Of a stretch of DNA of 64,000 nt, positions 54,855 through 61,643 are shown one piece after another; position 1 is the stretch's first letter, and every line of letters begins with the position of its first letter. Under the pieces are notes generated by a model. That model was not told the origin of the DNA. It searched no databases and worked only from the letters and a program-made list of their open reading frames with translations. Source of the stretch: Dokdonella_A sp963758365 (GTDB taxonomy: Bacteria; Pseudomonadota; Gammaproteobacteria; Xanthomonadales; Rhodanobacteraceae); the NCBI GenBank assembly GCA_963758365.1, contig CAVWVB010000001.1:1488001-1552000 (forward strand). Direction: 5' to 3'. Made by a program: the position numbers and the translations under genes.

Positions 54855-55748
54855 ATGCTGCACTCCTCCCGTTACCTTCAGCTCGATGTGTTTCCGGCCC
54901 GCCCCGGCGGCGGCAATCCGCTCGGCGTAGTCGTCGATGCCGACGGCTGGAGCGACATCGACATGCAGCGCTTCGCCGCGTGGACGAATCTCGTGGAAAC
55001 GACGTTCGTGCTGACGCCGACTCTCGCGCAGTCCAGTTATCGTCTGCGCATCTTCACTCCGAATCGCGAGATCCCGTTCGCGGGCCATCCGACCATCGGC
55101 AGCGCGCATGCGGTGCTCGAGTGCGCGATCGCCTCCGCGCGCGACGGCCGGCTGGTCCAGGAATGCCTGGCGGGTCAGTTGCCGATTCGCGTGCACGGTG
55201 CACTCTCGTCTCGTCGCCTGTTCGTACAGGCGCCGGCCGCGCACATCCTGGGTGAGGGCATCGCCGAGGAACCCCGCCTCACGGCCATCCTTGACGGCGT
55301 GACGCTTGGCGCCCTGCCCCCGGTATTTGTCGAGGGCGGCCGGCGCTGGTGGATCGCCGAGTTCGCCGACGAGGCGGCGGTGCGTGCCTGGCATCCCGAC
55401 CACGCGCGCATCGAGGCGCTCGCGCGCGCGACCGCAAGTCTCGGGCTCTGCGTCTTCGCGCGCAGCCGCCAGCACGGATACGAACTTGCGGTTCGTGCAT
55501 TTCCGGCCGGAGTCGGCATTGTCGAGGACCCGGCTTCGGGCGCGGCCAACGGGCTGATCGCGGCGTGGATCGCCGAGCGCGAGCCGGGCGGACCGCTCGC
55601 GCGCGGATATCGGGTCAGCCAGGGCCGGGAAATCGGTCGCGACGCCTCGATCGAGTTGCAGATCGAAGTCGCGGCCGGGGCGCCTGCGAGCGTTTGGGTC
55701 GGCGGCACATGCCGCACGATCGTCCACGCCACGCTCGAATGGCCGTGA
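54855..55748 (+). CDS. PhzF family isomerase/epimerase
   Basis: 297 residues, two-lobed diaminopimelate-epimerase-like fold. YLQLDVFPARPGGGNPLGVVV opens the family and NLVETTFVL contains the catalytic Glu48. LRIFTPNREIPFAGHPTIGSAHAVLE is the PhzF signature, and VGIVEDPASGAANGLIAAWIAE is the matching segment of the second lobe. No phenazine genes are nearby, so it is a PhzF-like protein of unknown substrate rather than a phenazine enzyme. Confidence 0.92.
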   Translation: MLHSSRYLQLDVFPARPGGGNPLGVVVDADGWSDIDMQRFAAWTNLVETTFVLTPTLAQSSYRLRIFTPNREIPFAGHPTIGSAHAVLECAIASARDGRLVQECLAGQLPIRVHGALSSRRLFVQAPAAHILGEGIAEEPRLTAILDGVTLGALPPVFVEGGRRWWIAEFADEAAVRAWHPDHARIEALARATASLGLCVFARSRQHGYELAVRAFPAGVGIVEDPASGAANGLIAAWIAEREPGGPLARGYRVSQGREIGRDASIELQIEVAAGAPASVWVGGTCRTIVHATLEWP

Positions 55749-55798
55749 TCGCTCCCTCGCAGTGAAATTCGGTACCGGTGGGATGATCGACGGGCAAG

Positions 55799-55826
55799 AA
55801 AAAACCCCGGGCGTTGCCACCCGGGG
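55799..55826 (-). terminator. Rho-independent terminator of the cold-shock gene
   Basis: On the minus strand CCCCGGG, an 8-base loop and CCCGGGG are followed directly by six T residues, 24 bases after the cold-shock stop codon. A textbook intrinsic terminator, which may also act on the convergent phzF transcript. Confidence 0.85.
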
Positions 55827-55850
55827 CTCTTCTGTACGCTTGAAGCGGAA

Positions 55851-56060
55851 TCAGATGACCTGGACTTGGTCGGCCTGCATGCCCTTCTGGCCTTGCACGG
55901 CGACGAAGCTGACGCGCTGGCCTTCCTGCAACGACTTGAAGCCGGTGCCCTGGATCGCACGGAAGTGCACGAACAGGTCGGGGCCGCTTTCCGGGGTAAT
56001 GAAACCAAAACCCTTGGCGTCATTGAACCACTTGACGGTACCGTTCTGACGATTCGACAT
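55851..56060 (-). CDS. Cold-shock protein, CspA family
   Basis: 69 residues, a single OB fold. RNP1 is KGFGFITP and RNP2 is LFVHFRAI; the opening NGTVKWFNDAK is canonical. Binds single-stranded RNA and DNA as an RNA chaperone. AGGAG precedes the ATG. It has a long leader of about 157 bases, typical for cold-inducible csp genes, and its own terminator. Confidence 0.97.
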   Translation of the reverse strand: MSNRQNGTVKWFNDAKGFGFITPESGPDLFVHFRAIQGTGFKSLQEGQRVSFVAVQGQKGMQADQVQVI

Positions 56061-56230
56061 CTCTGAAACTCCTGGAAACACTCTGTTGACATCACGATGG
56101 CGGAACATTCCGCACCGAGACTGGGTTGCAGAGGGAGCTAGCGAGGCAAAATCGATGAAGCGGATCGTCTGATCAACCACATCAGGCCACGATTGACAGT
56201 GACCCTTGCAAACACAGTGGCCTGACTATA
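56061..56230 (-). promoter_or_regulatory. Promoter and long 5' leader of the cold-shock gene
   Basis: TATAGT at 56225-56230 (minus strand) with TTAGCA 18 bases further upstream forms a plausible promoter. Transcription from about 56217 gives a leader of about 157 bases before the cold-shock ATG, close in size to leaders of cold-regulated csp mRNAs, which act by temperature-dependent folding. The leader contains no gene. Confidence 0.5.
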
Positions 56231-56315
56231 CCCGCAAATTCATGCCAATGCTAACTTTTGGTTAGGGGCGATTCCGTCCGCTTGCGAGCCCCGAAACGGC
56301 GGCCTCCCGGGTCGC

Positions 56316-56513
56316 TCAGGCACTCTTCCTGGCTGTGGTCTTGCGCGCTGCAGCAGCCTTCTTGACCGCCGGCTTGGCCGCGGCCCTGGCCGCCGGTTTC
56401 ACCGTGCCGCCGGGACTGCTGCCCGCCACGGCCTTGGCCGCGTGAGGTCGCACATTGCCGTAACTGCGGATCGAGATCTTGCCCTTGCGGGTCTTGCGAT
56501 CGCCCTTGCCCAT
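56316..56513 (-). CDS. 30S ribosomal protein THX with Ala/Lys-rich extension
   Basis: 65 residues. The first 25, MGKGDRKTRKGKISIRSYGN and the residues following, are the bTHX signature (Gly-Lys-Gly-Asp-Arg-Lys-Thr). bTHX binds at the top of the 30S head. Family members are usually short; here a tail of about 40 residues is built of Ala, Lys, Pro and Arg (AAKPAVKKAAAARKTTARKSA in part), like histone H1-type tails. AGGAG lies 6 bases before the ATG. Small and easily missed by gene callers. Confidence 0.85.
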   Translation of the reverse strand: MGKGDRKTRKGKISIRSYGNVRPHAAKAVAGSSPGGTVKPAARAAAKPAVKKAAAARKTTARKSA

Positions 56514-56601
56514 GGTCGCTCCTGTCTTGTCGTGCTGCGGGCGCGCAGGATAGCAGTCCGCGCGCGCCGCGCAAGCGGCGTGCGCCACGCCGGCGCAGGG
56601 C

Positions 56602-57522
56602 TCAGGCGCAGCGTTGGCCGCTGCAGACGGCCTGTTCGACCTGCACCGTCGCATGCACGATGCCGCAGCGGTCGCGCAGCACGTTCTGGATCGCCGCGAT
56701 CGTGCGGTCCGGGTCCCGCCCCTCGGCGAGCCGCGCGTGCAGGGTCGCCACGGCACTGCCCCCGGACAGCTCCCAGACGTGCACATGGTGCACGTCATCG
56801 ACACCAATGCCGGCTTCCCGCACGGCCTTCGCGACGACTGCGCCATCGACTCCACGCGGCGTCCCTTCGAGCAGAATGTGCACGCTACGACCCAGCAGGC
56901 GCCAGGCGCTGCCGAGGATCAATGCCGAAACCAGGATCGACAGCACCGGATCGGCCCAGTCGAGTCGCGCATAGCGGATCAGCAACGCAGCCACCACCGC
57001 ACCCAGCGAACCGAGCAGATCGCCGAGTACGTGCAAACGCGCGCTCGCGGTGTTGAGGTCGTCCGCCGCGTGGGCGTGCAGCACACGCAGCACCAGGAGA
57101 TTGACGAAAAGTCCGGCGGTTGCGACGCCGAGCATGAGGCCGCTCGCAATCGCATGTGGCACGAAAAGCCGGGAGATCGCTTCGAATGCGATCCACGCGA
57201 CGAGCACGAACTGCGCGAGCGCATTGGTATAGGCGACCAGCACTTCGAGCCTGGCATAGCCGAAGCTGCGCCGCGCGTCGGCCGGCTTGCGCGCGAAATG
57301 CGCACCGAGCCACGCGAACAGCAGCGCGAGCGCGTCGACCAGCATGTGTCCCGCGTCGGCGAGCAGGGCCAGTGAACCCGAGAGCCAGCCACCGACCGCT
57401 TCGGCGACGAGCGTGCACGCAGTCAACGCAAATGCGACGAGCAGCCGACGCTCGCGGTTGCGCGCGGGAAGCCCCTGGTGCGCGAATGGATCCGGATGTG
57501 ATTGCGCGTGCGCGTGAGGCAT
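56602..57522 (-). CDS. Cation diffusion facilitator (CzcD/ZitB-like zinc exporter)
   Basis: 306 residues with six membrane helices and a cytosolic ferredoxin-like C-terminal domain. The Zn site in helix 2 is ADAGHMLVDALAL (Asp56, His59, Asp63) and in helix 5 LHVLGDLLGSLG (His-x3-Asp), the HxxxD pairs of zinc-type CDFs. The C-terminal domain has DDVHHVHVWELSGG. His-rich ends (MPHAHAQSHPDP). Exports Zn2+ or related ions by proton antiport. It lies 84 bases upstream of the MerC and Zur-box locus, so zinc export and uptake genes are adjacent. Confidence 0.93.
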   Translation of the reverse strand: MPHAHAQSHPDPFAHQGLPARNRERRLLVAFALTACTLVAEAVGGWLSGSLALLADAGHMLVDALALLFAWLGAHFARKPADARRSFGYARLEVLVAYTNALAQFVLVAWIAFEAISRLFVPHAIASGLMLGVATAGLFVNLLVLRVLHAHAADDLNTASARLHVLGDLLGSLGAVVAALLIRYARLDWADPVLSILVSALILGSAWRLLGRSVHILLEGTPRGVDGAVVAKAVREAGIGVDDVHHVHVWELSGGSAVATLHARLAEGRDPDRTIAAIQNVLRDRCGIVHATVQVEQAVCSGQRCA

Positions 57523-57606
57523 CGACTCGATGCTCGGAAATCGTGACGCACGATCCTAGGCAGCGACGCCGCGGTTACACAATCACGCGCGGCGGCGCGC
57601 GCATCT

Positions 57607-58026
57607 TCAATGCCCGCACGCGGCGTCGTGCACGTGGTGGTGGGTCAGGCGCAGATTGGTCACGTGCGCGAGTGCGACGAGCGTGCCGCCGATCGCGACG
57701 AGAATCGCATGCACGGGCCCCGCATCGAGGTCGACCACGATGCCCGCCACGAGCAGCGCGATGCCGGGCACGAGGAACCAGAACGCGCGAAAGCGCTGAT
57801 GACGCAGGAACCCGATGATCAACGTGGTCAACGCGAGCAGGCTCGCAAACGCGATGAACGCCCGCTCGAGTTCGTGATCAGCCAGGAAACCCAGACCGAG
57901 TGCGGGCAACACGGCGATGACCAGCGGCAACAGCGCGCAATGCACTGCGCATAGAAACGAAGCGGTCGCACCGAAGCGGTCCGCATAGCGGGCGAACAAG
58001 GACTTGTGCAGCGGACTCACGGTCAT
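57607..58026 (-). CDS. MerC-domain membrane protein, probable zinc-linked
   Basis: 139 residues with four membrane helices. FLCAVHCALLPL has the MerC Cys pair (Cys26, Cys30), and the C-terminus is His-rich (LTHHHVHDAACGH), suggesting a soft-metal ligand. Mercury transport is unlikely: no mer genes are present, and a Zur-like box lies just upstream, shared with a divergent TonB-dependent receptor. A role in zinc homeostasis is inferred. ATG at 58026 chosen; the longer open frame has no family match. Confidence 0.85.
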   Translation of the reverse strand: MTVSPLHKSLFARYADRFGATASFLCAVHCALLPLVIAVLPALGLGFLADHELERAFIAFASLLALTTLIIGFLRHQRFRAFWFLVPGIALLVAGIVVDLDAGPVHAILVAIGGTLVALAHVTNLRLTHHHVHDAACGH

Positions 58027-58126
58027 GGCGGCTCGTTCCTGGATCGGCAGACCCGTGGTGTCGATGGTCGCAGGCGACGCCCGGGGGTTCGCCGCAGGCA
58101 CGCCGCCATCGATCCACGGTTGCCTA

Positions 58127-58141
58127 CATTATGATATAACA
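58127..58141. promoter_or_regulatory. Zur-like box between divergent genes
   Basis: CATTATGATATAACA matches 12 of 15 positions of the enterobacterial Zur core TGTTATAATATAACA, and with its flanks 16 of 23. It sits in the only AT-rich part of the 161-base divergent region between the MerC gene and the TonB-dependent receptor, placed to repress both when zinc is sufficient. Confidence 0.6.
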
Positions 58142-58187
58142 TATCTTATTCGTCCGTCCACAAGCCCCTCCACAGTCCCCGATAAAG

Positions 58188-60398
58188 ATGAACAAGACCC
58201 ACGCTGTCGTCCTCCTCGGTACGGGCCTTGCCCTCTGCCACGCTCCGTTCGTGGTGGCCGCCGACGCGGCGCTGCCGGCTCCTGCTGCCGCGGATGCCGG
58301 CGGCGGTGCCGGGGATGTCCCCACGTCGCGCAACGCGAAGGTAAAGCAATCCGCGGCACAAGCCGCAGACGCGACGCTCGGCACGGTCAGCGTCACCGCG
58401 AAACTCGACGAGGCGCGCAACCAGCTGTCTCCGGATGTCGGCGCGAGCCAGTACGTATTCGACCAGAAATCGCTCGACCAGCTTCCGCTCGGATCGGCCA
58501 CGTCGCTGAACCAGATCCTTCTGCGCGCACCCGGCGTGGTCGACGATTCGTTCGGCCAGGTGCATGTGCGCGGCGACCACGCCGACGTGCAGTACCGGAT
58601 CAACGGCGTGATCATCCCCGAGAGCATCAGCGGTTTCGGGCAGGCTCTCGACGCACGCGTCATCGACAATCTTTCGTTCCTGACCGGCGCACTGCCTGCC
58701 CAATACGGCTATCGCACTGCCGGCGTGGTCGACATCACGACCAAGTCCGGCGTAGCCGGCGCGGGCACCGACACCTTTGGCGGCAGCGTCGGCCTGACCA
58801 CGGGCTCGTTCGGCACCTTCAACCCGAGCGCGACCGTGTACGGCCGCAACGGACCCTGGAGCGGATTCCTGACCGCGAACTACCTGCAGGACGACGTCGG
58901 CATCGAGAACCCGACCGCGTCGCGCGACGCAATCCACGACCGCACGAACCAGTTCAAGGCATTTGGCTACGTGTCCTATCTGCTCGCGGACTCGTCACGC
59001 CTCGGCTTCATGTTCGGCGCGACCGACAACCGCTTCCAGATCCCGAACAATCCGGGCCAGGTCCCGCAGTTCCAGCTCGGCGACGTCGGCGACTTCGATT
59101 CGCGCGATCTCGACGAACGCCAGCGCGAAGTCACCCGGTTCGGTGTCCTCTCCTTGCAGGGCACATTGAACGAAACCGGCTATCAGGTTTCCGTCGGGCA
59201 GCGTTTCACGAGCGTCGGTTATCAGCCTGATCCGATCGGCGACCTCGTCTTCAACGGCGTCGCGGGTACCATCGCGCGCAGCAATCGCGCGGACACGCTG
59301 CAGGCCGACTTCTCGACCCCGTTCGGCGACGCCCACACGATGCGCTACGGTCTGTATGCGAGCAGCGAGCATCCGCTCGCCGACAACACGTCGCTCGTGT
59401 TCCCCGCCGATGCGCAAGGCAACCAGACAAGCATGATCCCGATCACGATCGTCGACAACGCAGCGCCGATCGACGCGCGAACCTATGGCCTCTACGTGCA
59501 GGACGAGTGGCAGGTTGGCGAAAAGCTCACGCTCAACTATGGCGTGCGTGGCGACAAGGTCGATGCGTACGTGCATGAGGGCCAGCTGAGCCCGCGCTTC
59601 GGCGCCGTATTCCAGGCCAGCGACACGACCACATTGCACGCGGGCTACGCGCGCTACTTCACGCCGCCACCGGCCGAGTTGATCGCGCCGACCGACATCG
59701 CGCTGTTCCAGGGCACGACCAACGCGTTGCCGACCGCGGTGAACGCGCAGACCCTGTCAGAGCGCTCCAACTATTTCGACGCGGGCATTTCGCAGAGAGT
59801 TGGCGACAGCCTCACGCTCGGCCTCGATGGCTACTACCGCGAGGTCACCAACCTGCTCGACGAGGGTCAGTTCGGCGCGGCGCTGATCTTCTCGCCGTTC
59901 AACTATGCCAAAGGCCGCGTGCGCGGTGTCGAATTCACCGCGAACTACGACCATGACGGCGTGTCGGCGTACTTCAACCTCGCGTCGAGCCGAGCGATGG
60001 GAAAGCAGGTCGCCTCCGGGCAGTACAATTTCGACGAGGACGAACTCGACTACATCGCGACGCACTGGGTGCACCTCGACCACGACCAGCGCCTCGCATC
60101 CTCGGGCGGCATCAGCTACGACTGGGACGGCACGCGCGTCGGCGCCGACTATCTGTACGGCTCCGGACTGCGCAACGGCTTTGCCAACAGCTCGCACCTG
60201 CCCCGGTACTACACGATCAATCTGTCGGCCGATCGCAAGTTCGACGTGCCCGGCATGGGTGCCCTCGACGTGCGCATCGCCGCGATCAACGTGACCGATC
60301 GCGTCTATCTGTTGCGCGACGGCTCCGGCATCGGCGTCGGTGCGCCGCAGTACGGGGCGCGACGCGGCCTGTTTGTCGGTCTTGAAAAGGACTTCTGA
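58188..60398 (+). CDS. TonB-dependent receptor, probable zinc receptor
   Basis: 736 residues: signal peptide (about 1-24), a low-complexity Ala/Gly/Pro segment, then a plug domain with QKSLDQLPLGSATSLNQILLRAPGVV, GQVHVRGDHADVQYRINGVIIPES and a barrel ending GLFVGLEKDF with the C-terminal Phe used for BAM insertion. DNVSVTA-like TonB-box region GTVSVTAKLD near residue 64. The Zur-like box upstream and the MerC and CDF neighbours suggest a zinc (or zincophore) uptake role like ZnuD. Substrate remains inferred. Confidence 0.88.
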   Translation: MNKTHAVVLLGTGLALCHAPFVVAADAALPAPAAADAGGGAGDVPTSRNAKVKQSAAQAADATLGTVSVTAKLDEARNQLSPDVGASQYVFDQKSLDQLPLGSATSLNQILLRAPGVVDDSFGQVHVRGDHADVQYRINGVIIPESISGFGQALDARVIDNLSFLTGALPAQYGYRTAGVVDITTKSGVAGAGTDTFGGSVGLTTGSFGTFNPSATVYGRNGPWSGFLTANYLQDDVGIENPTASRDAIHDRTNQFKAFGYVSYLLADSSRLGFMFGATDNRFQIPNNPGQVPQFQLGDVGDFDSRDLDERQREVTRFGVLSLQGTLNETGYQVSVGQRFTSVGYQPDPIGDLVFNGVAGTIARSNRADTLQADFSTPFGDAHTMRYGLYASSEHPLADNTSLVFPADAQGNQTSMIPITIVDNAAPIDARTYGLYVQDEWQVGEKLTLNYGVRGDKVDAYVHEGQLSPRFGAVFQASDTTTLHAGYARYFTPPPAELIAPTDIALFQGTTNALPTAVNAQTLSERSNYFDAGISQRVGDSLTLGLDGYYREVTNLLDEGQFGAALIFSPFNYAKGRVRGVEFTANYDHDGVSAYFNLASSRAMGKQVASGQYNFDEDELDYIATHWVHLDHDQRLASSGGISYDWDGTRVGADYLYGSGLRNGFANSSHLPRYYTINLSADRKFDVPGMGALDVRIAAINVTDRVYLLRDGSGIGVGAPQYGARRGLFVGLEKDF

Positions 60399-60534
60399 GC
60401 GGCGCTGCGGGCGCCGGCGTCAGTCCTGCCCGACGCCCGGCTCGCCGTAGCGCGCTCATGGCATGTCCCCGGGGTTCCTCGGCGGGCGGTCCCTGCTGTA
60501 ACGCAGCATGACAATCCGCTCGCACCGATAGCAT

Positions 60535-60552
60535 GATGTAAACGTTTACATC
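60535..60552. promoter_or_regulatory. LacI-family operator
   Basis: GATGTAAACGTTTACATC is a perfect 18-bp palindrome with the central CG and TGTAAACG-type half sites typical of LacI/GalR regulators of sugar genes. It ends 28 bases before the lacI-type start codon, so autoregulation is expected. Confidence 0.8.
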
Positions 60553-60580
60553 GTTGCCGGGGCAGCGCACGACCGTGGGT

Positions 60581-61609
60581 GTGACGATCAAAGATGTCGC
60601 CCGAGTTGCCGGCGTGTCGGTTGCGTCGGTTTCACGCGCGCTTAACGGCCATGAAAACGTGACCCGCGCAACCCGAACGCGGATTCTCGCTGCGGCAACG
60701 CATCTGCGTTACACCCCAAACGATGCGGCGCGCAGCCTGATCACCAAGCGCACGCAGACGATCGGTGCGGTCTTGCCGGACCTTCACGGCGAATTCTTCT
60801 CCGAACTGATTCGCGGCATCGACGTCGCCGCACGCGGTCACGGTCTGCATCTGCTCGTCTCGAGTTCGCATGGCGATGCCGAAGAAGCCGCGGCGGCGCT
60901 GCGCGCGATGCAGGGTCGCGTCGACGGCCTGCTCGTGATGTCGCCGCACGTCGACGTCTCGTTCCTGCGCGCAAATCTTCCGGACACGTTGCCCGCAGTG
61001 ATGATGAACGCAGTGGCGGGCAGCACGCGCTACCCGACGCTCAACATCGACAACTACGGCGGTGCGTTCGCCATGACGAAGCACCTGATCGACAATGGGC
61101 GCCGACGCGTCGCGCTGATTGCCGGTCCGGAAGGCAATCTCGATGCGGGCGAGCGTCTCAGGGGTTACCGGGATGCCCTCGCAAGCACAAGGCCCGCACT
61201 CGCGGCGCGGGTTCTTGCGGGCGACTTCAGTGAAGAGTCGGGCTACCGGGCCGGTCTCGCGCTGATCGGTACCGGGGATCTTCCGGATGCCGTATTCGCG
61301 GCCAACGACATGATGGCGATCGGCTGCCTGTTCGCGTTTCTCGAACGCGGGCTGCAGGTTCCGGGCGACCTCGCGTTGTGCGGATTCGACGACATCCCGA
61401 TCGCCCGCTTCGTCACCCCGCCATTGACCACCGTGCGCGTCCGCATCGCCGACCTCGGGCGCTGCGCGCTGGATACCCTGCTCGGCGCGCTGGATGCGCC
61501 CGGAACCGCCCAGGCGCCATCGCAGACCTTGCCCTGCGAAGTCGTCGTGCGCGCCTCGTGCGGGATACCGTCACGGAAGCCCGACCCCGACCACCCTTCG
61601 ATTCGCTGA
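60581..61609 (+). CDS. LacI-family transcriptional regulator
   Basis: 342 residues. The start is GTG at 60581, giving the canonical VTIKDVARVAGVSVASVSRALNG helix-turn-helix and hinge (residues 1-60); GTG at 60575 is possible. The effector domain has TIGAVLPDLHGEFFSELIRGID, LDGLLVMSPHVD-like segments and DLALCGFDDIPIARFVTPPLTTVRV, as in sugar-responsive LacI proteins. An 18-bp palindromic operator precedes it, and an Oar-type TonB receptor follows after 34 bases on the same strand, so it probably controls carbohydrate uptake. Confidence 0.92.
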   Translation: MTIKDVARVAGVSVASVSRALNGHENVTRATRTRILAAATHLRYTPNDAARSLITKRTQTIGAVLPDLHGEFFSELIRGIDVAARGHGLHLLVSSSHGDAEEAAAALRAMQGRVDGLLVMSPHVDVSFLRANLPDTLPAVMMNAVAGSTRYPTLNIDNYGGAFAMTKHLIDNGRRRVALIAGPEGNLDAGERLRGYRDALASTRPALAARVLAGDFSEESGYRAGLALIGTGDLPDAVFAANDMMAIGCLFAFLERGLQVPGDLALCGFDDIPIARFVTPPLTTVRVRIADLGRCALDTLLGALDAPGTAQAPSQTLPCEVVVRASCGIPSRKPDPDHPSIR

Positions 61610-61643
61610 TCACCGATCCGACACGCATGCCTGGGAGAGAGCC

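Noticed and set aside
54855..55748. Phenazine biosynthesis
   Set aside because: Only a PhzF-like protein is present; this family is widespread outside phenazine clusters.
56251..56265. CTAAC-TTTTG-GTTAG inverted repeat near the THX stop
   Set aside because: Only a 5-bp stem without a T-tract; too weak to call a terminator or operator.
57607..58026. Mercury resistance based on the MerC domain
   Set aside because: No other mer genes are present, and the regulatory box and neighbours point to zinc.
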